Positions 1 through 13,074 of a DNA stretch of 64,000 bases are shown one piece after another; the stretch's first letter is position 1, and every line of letters begins with the position of its first letter. Where the stretch lies: assembly GCF_018691265.1 (NCBI RefSeq), contig NW_024881324.1, positions 9,985,730 to 10,049,729 on the forward strand, read 5' to 3'. The notes beneath the pieces were generated by a model. The model saw only the letters and a program-made list of their open reading frames with translations. It ran no database searches and was not told the origin of the DNA. This DNA is from Tyto alba (taxonomy: Eukaryota; Chordata; Aves; Strigiformes; Tytonidae). The position numbers and the translations under genes were made by a program.

Positions 1-3000
1 GTCTCAGAAAAGAAAATCAAACAGGTCCTACACTTTCCTCCCTCTCAACACTAGGCATTACTTTAAATTGCAGTTGTCTACAAATACCCACAAGCATTGC
101 CAAAATCCAGAGAAACATAACCTGAAACAGCTATGGTGAAGGAAGGAACATCTATCACTGCTCCTGACCTGTCTACTCAACACCGACTTGAGTAATTGAA
201 AAAACAAGTGCACATCTTTCGGCGCAATTCCTCCACTGCCCACTTTAAGCCTTTTAAAGTCACGCTGGTTAGCAGATGGTCCCTGCATGCTCCTCAGGCT
301 GCTGACACGTTATCTCTAGGTATACATACAGCCACTTAGGTGGGTACCTGCCAAGATCATGTTTCTGCTGCCTAGGGCACCATTAACTGTCAGCAGCTAA
401 GTTGAGTAAGCCCTGCCATTTCCTAATGACATCACAAGCCCTACGTTGCCTTAATCTTGGTGACTCTTTCCCCCTGATTTCCTATCATTATGTCATGAAG
501 CCTGTTAACAAAAAGCTGTATTCCATCTGTGTAATGATGCTTCCCAACCAAACATTTTTGCCACTCTCCCCTTGGGTCTCCTTTAACACTGACAGAGCTG
601 TTAGACACGCTGCTTGCAGAGGGGAAATCCTCCAAGGTTAGACCCCAAGGTTATTCAGCAATACCTACCTTGTTTTCTTTAAAAAATAAACATTATTTAC
701 AGATTAATTTGTCCCAACAATTATTATTTCAAGCAATCCTATCAAATTTATCTCACAGAATGGTTTGTTCTTCTGAGCCTTGAGATAAGACTAAATTACA
801 AATCGAGCTTTTTTTTTTTTTCCCTTGTAATTATAGGCTGTTAGTTTACAGGTTATTAGTTAACCCTAGTTAATTTTTTATTTTTAGCTTTGAAATACTC
901 CAAGATTTTGCCATGCTTCCACATGGAGAAAACTAAAATTATCAATTGCTTTCCATCTCTTTTTGGCTATTTCAACATTGTAAGTATTTGTGATAATTCT
1001 GAAACAAACTTCTAAAGTTTTTTTGAAAAACATTCATCATATCAGTGAAATCTAAAAGAGCCTTCATGTGTAGTGTAAGTCGTAGGGACTGATGAGCAAA
1101 GAAGGTGATAAGACAAAATTAAATTGTTCATGAATGGATGAACGTGCCAAACTGCTTTAAATATAAACAATGACTACTCATTAGCAGCTTAATGCAGTTT
1201 ATTCCTAACTCTCCACCTCAGTATTTTCAATAAATCCCCTTTGCCCACAACAACCGAAGAGCACTCCCCAAGCAGAGAGCAGGAGTGATCATCGCTCTGG
1301 GGAACGATTGCCTCAACTGGGTTCATGGAAGCACGGTGTAGATTAGAACCTGAGGATTCAGGGCGATCATTTAAAGCTCTAGTTCTCAACTTCCAGCTTT
1401 AAACGCTGGTATGGCAACTCTCCCAACCCAGCAGGGCCAGCCTTCAAGAAGCTGCAGGCCAACATATTGCTGCTGCCAGCATACATAGCCCTGATGAACA
1501 CAGGAGAATGGAAAAGGCGGCAGGAAAAGAGAGATGCCAACAACAACAACAAAACCCCACAGAAGGCAGGAGCTGAGAGCATCGCATGAGATACTCATCC
1601 ACAGACCTCTCCACCGGCAGCCTGCACAACACAACCTTTACGCCCACGTGCTCCCGCAACTGAGGTTGAGCACGGGGAAGAGCCATCCTCCAAATGTTAC
1701 AAATGCCTCATGCATCAAGCATAGCCATGTCAAGGTCTCTGCATTTGTTTCTAGCACTTCTCTAGACAAGAAAGCAGAGAATTAAGCAGAAGAAATAAAG
1801 TTATGTATGAAAACTGTGCTATCATGATCTCAGCAAGGAAAACAAAGGACAATTACAAATGTCAGATGGGAGTAATCTCTTTCTCAATGAATACTGCAAT
1901 ATAACTATTAATTTCTCATTTCATCCTAACTGGGGGCATATTTTCTGCTCTGGGAGAGATTCCTAAGGGTTAGTGCAAAGATGTAGCAAAACAGGACTAG
2001 CGTGAGACAGACTCTTTTATCTTAAGGCTGTTTCTGATGGCTTAACACTGTTGTAACACTTGACTGACTTATGTTTTTTGACTGACTGAGGGAACATAGC
2101 AACGTTTTTCCCAAGGACATGCACCCCAGTCAGTTCTCAAATCTAACCATCAGTAGACCCTTTTACCCACAGAACAGAAATAAGGGCGCATGGGCAAACA
2201 AGTGTCACACTCAAAACAGGTCCTCCCCAGTTTGGGGCATCAAGCTCACATCAGGCTTTAACTTTTTCCAACCCTCTAGCAAAGAATTAGATTTAGCTTG
2301 ATGAAATTTCTCTTCCATGTTAATAATGCATCAAGTATTTAATTTGCTTATAAACTATTAACCAGATGTCTGTCTGTCCAAGTACTGTAAGCATTAACCG
2401 TAAAAATGATATTGCACCATAAATTATGCATAGTAAGGATTTTCTGATTAGCTGAAATATGCGCTGCAGTTGTTATCTATCGTCGTTAAAATGGCATGTG
2501 TCCATACAGTACATCAGCATGCAAACACTTGTCACATACTTCCGATATTTTATGCACTTTATTACCAAAAAGAAACCACGGTGAGTCTAGAGTGCAGAAG
2601 AAACACTGGTATCTAATTTTTCAACTCTGCCTCCCTATTTTCTTGCTGAATTTGCTACTCATTTAAATTCTTCTTCAGGTGTCATCTTCATTTTGTTTCT
2701 TATAGATCAAATTGTAATTTCAAGATACAAAAATTATTATGAAGTCTGCAGTAACGGCAATAGTTATCTTCTTTCAAATATTCAGTAACATTGGCTCCAC
2801 AACAAAACCTATGGAAGGCAGTCATGTACCAAGGGTCAAGCTACAACCTCAGCATATCGATATAAAACAAGACCACTGATGCACTCTAAATGAAGGCAAC
2901 AGAATTGCATGATTATAAATAACTTTACCCTAAAAGTATTCTGAATGAAGAAAACTTTTTTAGTTGACTGTATCAACAAATTTTATTAACATGTAAAATA

Positions 3001-6000
3001 CATTAAATTAATATAATTAAAATGTTAGAACTGACACATTCTGCATCTTATCCACAATAGATATATTGTCATGAATATTTGTCATCAAGAAAGCGTGAGT
3101 TCAGCCAAGTTTTATTTTGCTACAGAAGTATAATATTCCACATTGATTCTATGGTCTAAAGTCTAAGCACAAGAAACAACTGCTAATAACAGAGTACTTC
3201 ATTAGCATTGACATTTTATATTATCTGAAAACAGACAGCCCAGGACATTCTTTCCGCACTAATGACTTTGTCATACTGCAAAAACTTACAAACTTTCAGA
3301 CTGATTCTGAAGGCACTTATATGCCTAGCTGTGAGTATTCCTGTGAGCAGTCCCAATGAAACCAATTAGTTGACTCAGAGTAATTAAGCATTAAAGCTAG
3401 TTATACCTGTTACTGAGAATTAGACCTTTTCTTTTTACTAAATTTTACAGCTAATAATTCTGAGCAGGGTTGCCAGTTGTGACAATTTTATCTGAAGTTT
3501 TGGAAAAATGTATTTTCCTTAAAGACCTAGTTCCAAGAAGAAAACTGCAGTTTCTAATGAAACAAGAAAAATAAAAGGGTTTTGCCATGTCCCAGCTTGC
3601 AGGAATAAACTTGACTGTGTTAACCTAACAAGCCCATCAAGCAAAAGACAAATATAGAGATAACTTCTTGCTCAAGCAAATTCTGCCACGTCAGTTTTCT
3701 TAAGGAACCAGATTAGCAACAAAGCACTATAGCAGCCTTAAAATCACACACACTGCAGACAGCTGTAAGAGGCATCAGGTCAGCGTATTTCAATCCCAAA
3801 GCAAATATGTACTTTTCTTCCTTCTATCTCCTGCCACAGTTGTTCCACAGCAATGTCAGTGCCATTGACTGCAGAGGTATCAGCTGCGCCCTCTGACACA
3901 GCAAGGTGATGCGTGTGTGCAGGGCCACAAGAATGGTTAAAATATCAAAGCTTTTAGCCAATGCCACCAACACATTCAGCATTCAGAGAAATGGATCTTG
4001 CATCATTTTCTTCTTGCCAGTTCCACCATTTTGACTAAGTATGCCTTTCCCTTCAAACTGTCCCCCGTTATATTTGTTAACTAAAGCCTTCATCAGCAAT
4101 TCCTTCCGGCTGACAGCTGGTGAAGCAGGCACATCTCTCTCCTTTACAGGACTTGGAGAACCCGTAAACTTATTCCCGTCACTGAAGCTCACAGTCTTAA
4201 ACCAAAGATCTCCAAAGCCAAGTACAAGATTTAAAACCTCAGTTGCTGTTAACACTTCTTCCCCCAAAACAGACTGTTTACCAGTCACATACGAGGCTGA
4301 TAGAGGCAGCTCCAGCCACTCCACTTGGCCCTGGCAAGGGCCAGTTATCTCAGTCGGCGTGTTCTTGCCACGCTGAACACACTGCTGTTCACTTTGGAGG
4401 CTCTTTTTCCCTGGTGCATGCACTCATGCTCCCAGGGTTGGAAAACAGCCACAAAATGAGTGACGGGCACATACCCCAATCTCTACCTATACTCCAGATT
4501 AAGCAGCATTAAAATTAACAGTCATCATTCAATTAAAGTACAGGTACAAGTTTTGGTAACGCAAAGCCTGATGGCAAAGGCAGCCAGTTCTTCTGGCCCT
4601 TTTATTAAGCTTTGCCAAAACTGGTGATGATTTGGCTTCCTAAATACGAGATCTCCATGACAATAATCTGAGGGAGTGATTAGAGCAGAGAAAGTGGAAT
4701 TTTTCCAAGCATGAATTTTTACTAATCTTTCTCCAGAAAGAAATAAAACCTCCCACACATATGCAGTAGTAGGCTTTCTAATATTCCTCCCTCCTCTGTT
4801 CTCCCGAGCCCAATCTTTTCTACCTGAAATCTTAAAGCCACCATAATTTTAAAGTATTTTTAAAAACACAAATATGCCTTTCAGATTACTCCTTCAACAT
4901 AATTTCTAATCTGTGAGCTCCATAAATCCAAAATAGTTTAAATTCTTATATCATTTTAGGGATTATTTATTCTTATCATGAAACCACACAGAATATTTCA
5001 TTATGGATATACACTAACATACACTGGATAAACAGGGAAGAAAAAACACAACTCCAAATGTGGTAACATTTCAAATGACTGCAGAGATGATTATTTGAGT
5101 TAGTGTACTAAATCACATATAAGGATGACCAGGGACCATCTCAGAAACTTCAAAACAGATTTTTAAATCAAATGGTAGGTTTTAGAGAAAATTAAAAATA
5201 GGTGGGATGGAGATTTCCTGCAGAAAGTCCAGTCAAGTAATTTCGCTTTATTTTCACCTATTTAGAATTTACCCACCTCAGTGAGCTGTACAAATATTCT
5301 TTCTTATTTTACACAGTGACAATATAAAGTGCACCATCTCCTCCTTGATCACTGCAGAAAAATGTATCACATCCTTCTAGACAAATCAACATGTATGAGG
5401 TTAATACACGACATTATCTTTCCATTAAAGAGGAGAATCATGCATCATTTTACCCTCTGAAAAGTACTCAACACAGCTTTAAAGCTATATAATGGAATTA
5501 ACACAGCGATACAAACAGTAACAGTAAGGCAGGAAGAAGCACTAGGGCCCAAAAAGAGTGTAGAAGACGCCAGGACAGTGAAAAGGGCAGAAGCTTTTGA
5601 TTTTAATTTTTTGCCCGGTTCAGACCGGGAAAGTTCCCGTCTATAAAACAGTCACCCTCTGTGTCCTGGCTTTCCCCCCACCAGCTCTGCATCACAGAAA
5701 CAGCCGACTATGAACATTTCCCAGCTCGCTAACATTTGTCTCAGCCATTCAGCAGTTTCTGCCAGGATCCTCCTCCCTCTCTACACCCTGTGAATTAATT
5801 CTGCTTGCAGCAGCACTAACACAGCTGCCGTGGGTTTTTTCCCTTTCCCCTCACAGTGTGAGTTACTCGTCACTGCTCTTAAGCGAGTGAATGCTCTTAA
5901 CAGTAAATGGTATTGAGTTTACTTGCCCTTCTAGACACGAGAACCTTTCTTCTGTACACATGGCAAAATTGTGCAGAGCCACTCAATCCTTTCCCTCTCA

Positions 6001-8399
6001 GCTTTGCTTTCCCAGAACACATTCCAGGAGAACATGTGGCTCCATACCACAAAGAGATAAAACAGACCTTTCATCATTGAAGGGAAGCAGAGATGTGTAT
6101 TTCTACAGTCTGGCTCAGATCCCTGGCTGAAGTCAACAAATGACTTACATCATTTGAGGATCCAGCCACTTCAGTGAGATTACTGAGTGACTTCAGTACA
6201 CTTAAAATCTGTACGGCGCTTCAGGGCCAGCTGGGCTCCACAGCTACCACAGGCTGCACCATCCCTATGGGGTCCGCTCTGTCCTACCTCTCTCTCCCCA
6301 CCTTCAGAGCCCAGCTCCTGCACTCCTCTGGCCACTGGCTTCTGTGCAGTTGCACCACTGGTGCACGCTTTTAAGTCGGGGGGGCAGGATATATTCACAT
6401 CCAAAAACTCCCCTCGCCTCATTTCACAGCATGGAAGCTAAACATAATCTTTCTGAAGCAACACGCCCTCTTTGCTGACCCCTACTACAGTCATTCTGGC
6501 CTTACACCTTCGCCAGGGCACTGGCTTGCTTTCTCCCCAAGTCTCCAAACCCAGGTTAAATTCTAAATAGACACTCAGCCTTGTTCAAACAAAGACTGAC
6601 ATTTGGTGACCTCCCTGAACAATCTCAGGAAGGTCCCATGGCAGCTGAGATAAAGATGACTTCTTGCCCCACTTAACAAGAAATCAGTCTGCTAGAATCA
6701 ACTTTGCAAAGGATTGCAGTACAAAAGTTACTCTTTTTTTTTTGGCTAGAAAGGAGTAAGAATATCTGCCTGTATATAAAAGTACCTTCAGTAGTGACTG
6801 ACACCTGAAGGGCTAAAAGAGAAAACCTGATCAGAGCAACCTAATGTGGTAGTCCCCCCTCCCCTAACAAACATCGATAAAATTCTGACAGGGATTCTCT
6901 AAGCAGCCGCATGAAGGACACAGAAAAAAAGCTCACAGATCTTGGATCATTTAGTGAGAGTTTTAAGTGGTTTATTTCCCTTTCAGTCGTCATCTCTGCT
7001 AATTTATCAAGCTTGAAAGCTACCTATCATGCATTGCCATTTTAAAACTATACTATTTTGGAACAGAAAGAATATAAATTGGTTAAAATCTGTAATAAAT
7101 CAAAACCTGCAAAAAAGACTTGAACTTGTCAGCTGGCACAGGACTAGGAAAGAGATTATGATATTGGACAGCTGTCACAGATGGAGGCCCAGGTTTTCAG
7201 AAGTAATTTGTGATGAGCTTTTAGATGCCCAAATCAGAAAGTTAGAAAGACAATTTGAAAACTGCTTTTAAGAAGATGTGTACAAAAAGCCAAAGATGGA
7301 TGCTAAGAGATGGAGCCATGCCTGCTTGCTAACCATAATAAAGAAAACAAAAGACCACCAACCAAAAGCGAGATCACAATCCACGTTCCTCTAGTGTCGC
7401 ACTGGAGGGAGTCTTTCAGAAAATTAAAAAATTAATTTCTGTGTGCAGACTGATTCAGTATCAAATATTCAAAAGGAATTCATATCTGTCTATAGTTTTG
7501 TGATGTTATGTAGATACATTCATTTTGGCAGAAGAGGTAATTTAAATCCTTTGGGAAACATTAGCCTCTTGATACGAGCACATAACTCAGATTAATGGGA
7601 TCTGCATATGTATAACAGTAGGGAGAATAACCCTGAGTTTGGAAAACAGCTTTGCATTTTAATCAGTTTGGAAACAGCAGCAAAAAAAAACATACCAGGG
7701 GCAACTAATAGAACAGCATTTGTTAACTCATGCTAGGTAATAATTGTGAGTTAATTGATCAATACCTAGAAACAAGCATAATAAACAAGTATATTTTGGA
7801 AAACCAAACAAAACAGAACTGTTAAAATAATCAAAAGAGAAGAGCAGGTAGAAGTTGCACTGTTAATCACTTATAAATTGTGGGTTTTCTGCAATCCAGA
7901 CCAAATCTGTGCTTATACCAAAACTGTGTAATTGACTCTGTGTATACAATCTCTCAGTTCTTCAACAATACAGATAACAGCAGTAATGGTATAATTATAA
8001 CTTACAGCTGAAGTAGATAAAAACCTGCTAGTTCTTAACTAGTGGTTGTAATCAAGAGTGGAGAAGAGCAGTATTCACTGCATCTGCTTATGTTTCATTA
8101 ATAAAAGTGGATTTTAAGCTCTAATACAGCAATGCAGCTGCATGCTGCATCCAAGACCTGACCATGTCCTGACAGAAGACAATGAGTGGGGAACGCTGCT
8201 TGACTTGTAGGAGCTGTAGGAAAAATAGCTCTGTAAGCAGTGGCTGAGCAGCAGCTGTAGATATGGAATGCCCTAAATGGAAAGCGAGCGATAAGCACCT
8301 AAGGAAGAGGTTATTTCCTGTGCCCCAAGCACCAGTTTAGTTGCGACTGCATCAATGGGTTGAAGAAACAGCATTACTTCCTTTCTACCACCTTCCCCG
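1..8399 (-). other. Presumed PHACTR1 intron, no supported gene
   Basis: AT-rich sequence with scattered short open frames. No exon of the next PHACTR1 segment (the part leading into the first RPEL motif) was recognised on the minus strand. The longest open frame, 3983-4423 minus, is listed separately. A short palindrome (CCCGGT-TCAG-ACCGGG, 5614-5629) lies just before a TATAAAA at 5642. No RNA gene or interspersed repeat was recognised. Confidence 0.5.
3983..4423 (-). other. Unassigned 146-codon open frame
   Basis: ATG-initiated frame of 146 codons on the same strand as PHACTR1. The conceptual product has a Lys/Ser-rich C-terminal half (for example SRKELLMKALVNKYNGGQFE) and no signal peptide, membrane segment or family motif that I recognise. 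A 111-codon frame overlaps it on the other strand. It could be chance, a retrocopy fragment or an unannotated exon; chance is most likely. Confidence 0.15.
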
Positions 8400-8422
8400 C
8401 CCCCCCCCCCCCCCCCCCCCCC
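8400..8422 (+). repeat. 23-nt poly-C tract
   Basis: Uninterrupted C23 at the edge of a GC-rich block that runs to about 8720. Confidence 0.9.
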
Positions 8423-8720
8423 GCACTGGCAAAGCCGTACACACGCCCCTGGGCGCACACGGGCACTGCCAACCCACGGGCAGCGAGGGTGAACACGACA
8501 GGGCGGGACACGCCGGTCCCACACACGCCCAGAGAAGCGCTCAGCTTCAGCACCCGCAGCGGCGGACAGCGCCCGCGGGTTCCCGCCCGGCCAGGCCACG
8601 CCCCCCACCCCGCCCGGCCACGCCCCAATCCCGCCAGGCCACGCCTCCCCGCCCGGCCACGCCACGCCCCCCGCTTGCACCCAGCACCCCGGGGGGCACC
8701 CGGCACCATCACCAGGAGCA
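8423..8720. promoter_or_regulatory. GC-rich, CpG-containing block
   Basis: About 300 bp of high G+C with many CpG, isolated in AT-richer intron about 2.2 kb past exon copy A in gene direction. It contains the GGCCACGCC array at 8594-8663. Open frames of 130-154 codons cross it on both strands, but these reflect lack of stops in GC-rich sequence and carry no recognisable domain. It could be a small CpG-island promoter or enhancer. Confidence 0.4.
8594..8663 (+). repeat. Four GGCCACGCC units, spacing about 20 bp
   Basis: The unit GGCCACGCC recurs at 8594, 8616, 8637 and 8655 in C-rich spacers. The reverse complement, GGCGTGGCC, resembles the GC/CACC-box class bound by Sp/KLF zinc-finger factors. 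This is either a degenerate minisatellite or a homotypic site cluster. Confidence 0.6.
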
Positions 8721-9771
8721 AAACTGCACGTGAAAACCTGGTAAGTTTAGAAACAGGGGTGGAGGGTTTTTCTCCCCCCTCCCTCCACACACATACCCAC
8801 CCCCAAAAATAAACTCCAAGATCATTGCACCTCCTCAATAATAAGTTTCAAAAGCAAACTCCTTGCCGCGCAGCATTATCAAGCACAAGCAAAAGTGGCT
8901 AAGCAAATTTTCTAACAGCTGTTGCCTTGGAATAGAGAGTTCTCAAACCCAGGCTGCTTGGTTTGTGCTTTCTGAGCAAACAGGAGAGTAAAACCAAGAG
9001 CTTGGAAATTAAGTGGGTACCAGTGGCACGTTTCATTTGCTGTTTGGCTCACTCAATACTGGTTGCTAAGCAATTTTATTTTGTTTTTTTTAAAGCTCAA
9101 AACTACTCACTGCCAGATGGTTTAATGAAAACACACACTTGCACTACTTTTTTCATTTGTATTTCTTGATACACCGATACTGTTTCTTTTAAAGGAATTC
9201 CACTCCCAGGTTTGAAAGTAAAGACGTAAATTAAAGAGAGCCAGGGAGAGTGGAAGAACGGAGAGAAACTAAGTGTAATTATAATATTTTTCAGTGGATT
9301 GCAGGAAATAGGTACCTAGAGACTTGCACATCCCCTGGGACTTGTAGCAAAGACAGCATGTCTAGCTCAGCATAGAGATGCGAGGCACCAGGTGACCCGA
9401 AGATGCCTTGCTCTTAACTGGTTTATCTATAACTGCATAACGTAACATTACCTGTCACAGCACAAGTCAACACAGGGTTATTTCAGCAGTCAAATAACCA
9501 TACACAGCTTCTTTTTCTTTACACCTTAAGCATAGCGACGCTCTTTCCATTTTCGCTCCCCGTTCTTTAGAGCTGCAACCTGGCATTGGGCACTGCCTTC
9601 CAGCCTGTGCCCTGAAATGCCACCCAACTTACCTACGGCTTGGTAATTTTTAAGAAGTCATGACCAGAAAGAAATAATGACCTGCCATACAGTGTAACCA
9701 ACCGTTCTGTCAATGGTAAAACCAAACTGCGTATTAGCAATTACCAAGGGTGTAATTACAGCAGGAATAAT

Positions 9772-9794
9772 GGGGGGGGGGGGGGGGGGGGGGG
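9772..9794 (+). repeat. 23-nt poly-G tract
   Basis: Uninterrupted G23 in otherwise mixed sequence, downstream of exon copy A in gene direction. Its polarity is opposite to the neighbouring poly-C tracts at 8.4 and 11.3-11.5 kb. Confidence 0.9.
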
Positions 9795-10053
9795 AATCCA
9801 TTCCCTCCCCAGATGGAGGAGAAAACGCATCTCTGCCATCTCCAACTTTCTGCCAGCTGAAAGGGGGGAGGAGGGATGGAGGGGACTGCAGCGTGGCAAG
9901 CAGCAACTCCAAGGCAGCTCTTTTCCCTTTACAGCTGGTAGCGAGCTGACAGGCTCAGCATCCAAAAACTGTTACACAGTTGGGTCATTTTGTGCGCGGC
10001 TGCTGGGACATGAGGGAGGCTGCAGTAGAGCTTCCTGGCTACAGAACCTCCCT

Positions 10054-10073
10054 CACACACACACACACACACA
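10054..10073 (+). repeat. (CA)10 microsatellite
   Basis: Ten uninterrupted CA dinucleotides in the presumed intron after exon copy A. Confidence 0.9.
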
Positions 10074-10282
10074 AAGTCTGGTTTGGTGTGGAAAACCAAC
10101 AGAAAGAACTTTCTTTCCCGTTACTTTTGAGAGCAAGTAACCAGTGGTGTAGTTTACTGTTGACAGCGCCCGTAAGGAAAGGAAAGGTCAGGGAAGGAGG
10201 GAAAAGCAGAGACCGAGTAGGAAAGAAACAGCAGGATGGTCACCACGTGCAGCGTGAACTGAAGGGGACAGTCGAAATCTCA

Positions 10283-11704
<1,422 letters not shown>

Positions 11705-12818
11705 TCACCCTCTTTCCCTGGGCAAACCCATTAGGTAAAGCAGCGTGGTGTGCCAGGCCAAGTGCTTTAAGATGCCAAGGGGGCTGAGTAGCCAACGCTC
11801 AATGTTTTAAAACTGAGCGTCACTTAAAGCCTGGGACTCATAAGTCTTTTCGGCCGGTCTTTGAAAAAGATGTGACCACAGGCAAGAATCAGTGATTCCA
11901 TTCTCCAGCTGCAAACTGGGAACGGTGTTTTGTTGCTTCTCCCCTATTCTGTCTTCTCCATTTAGTAATCTGCTCTTTATGTAGGTGTTCTTACCCTGTG
12001 GTTGTAGGCTGCCTGGCACATTAGGGTTCCAATTTTGGCTGAGACCTCAAGGTGTTAGTGCGATACAAATAATTAAAAATACTATTTAAAAAAAAAAAAA
12101 CCTGGGTAGAACAGTACTACATCAAAGGAGAGTTAAAAGGTTAAAATATGTGCCAGGGAGTGTACTAGTTCATCCTATTTAATTCACATTGTTTAAAAAC
12201 CCAGTCTGCTTAAAGTCACTAAGTTGTCAGTACTTCCAAAGTCTTGTGTTTTGGTCAACCTCAGTGAGAAAAAGGACCAGGGAATGCTGGGGCTCAATAA
12301 CTCTGAAGGCAGAGATAGTAACATTATCTGGTCTGAATTTTGGGGGATGGCTCTCTTACTTATTCCTGCAGAATCGGGAGTTTTCCGTTACACTTTTGCC
12401 AATTAAACCTATAGAGGTTTGGGGGCATGCCAGATGTTCTTTCATGGTTGTAATGTTGGTTTTAGCTGAAGTCTGTGGTTAGCCCTTCATAAATGTTCAC
12501 AAGAACTGTCATGTTTCTGGATGCTTGGAGTAGATAAGATATATTTTGTTTGAAAAGCCATTCTCTTTTGCGCTGAACTCACTGGCTCACTGTAGCTACA
12601 ACAGAGGCAAATCATTAGTTAGTACTTGCAGGAGAATTTTGAAAAGGATCCCAGTTCATATGTATGCAGGTGCTTGTAGTTAGACAGCCATGATGTCCCT
12701 GGATGCCTGGTGAACCACTGCACCACTTGGGAATGAGGAGGTGCCTTCTGGTCCATCTGCATCTCAAAAAAAGTCTTTAAATAATATCATACGGTGTTTG
12801 GAGAAGGGGTGGTCTTAC

Positions 12819-12965
12819 CATTGTCAAGGTTGAAGCAGATCCTAGCTTCTTCCAAGTAAGGGGTGTCACTCTTAGACCTGAGTCTTCTGATGGGTCTCCG
12901 GTCTATGTCATCCTCAGAAGATGCTGTCATCAGAGTGGGCACGGTGAGAAGAGTTGCCCGACGAG
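12819..12965 (-). CDS. PHACTR1: PHACTR1 coding exon, copy B (duplicate of copy A)
   Basis: Second 147-nt exon homologous to 10948-11094 and upstream of it in gene direction. It contains [19 protein letters not shown] and [20 protein letters not shown] and ends FNLDN. The acceptor is strong (TTTGTTCTTTCTTATCAG|CTCG) and the donor is AATG|GTAAGA; the phase is the same at both ends. Against copy A, 42 of 48 complete codons encode the same residue. The changes are A13T, E18D, V28L, A38E, S43C and A48N, counted from the first complete codon. Base composition is ordinary and there is no CpG island, so this copy probably depends on an upstream promoter. No stop, frameshift or splice-site damage is visible, which argues against a dead exon. 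Possible roles are a mutually exclusive alternative to copy A or an exon joined to it in series; transcripts are needed to tell. Confidence 0.8.
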
Positions 12966-12967
12966 CT

Positions 12968-13074
12968 GATAAGAAAGAACAAATGAAGAGGAGAATAGCA
13001 GGAAAAATGAGAAATGGGAAGGGGGGGGAAGAGGAAAAAAAGGAAAAAAAGTAGAAGAAAAGAGAAAGAAAATC
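12968..13074 (+). repeat. Purine-rich tract upstream of copy B acceptor
   Basis: About 105 bp is mostly A/G on the plus strand, and so polypyrimidine in the transcript. It runs directly into the copy B acceptor (AG at 12967-12966) and includes G and A runs near 13021-13050. The position and composition match the tract beside copy A, although the sequences are no longer alignable by eye. Confidence 0.7.

Noticed and set aside
5614..5647. Small palindrome followed by TATAAAA
   Set aside because: A single TATA-like word in AT-rich intron without CpG, initiator or downstream gene is not enough to call a promoter.
8273..8838. Overlapping 130-154-codon frames on both strands with Pro-rich or Gly-Trp-Pro repeats
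   Set aside because: Translations of the C23 tract and the GGCCACGCC array; composition artefacts.
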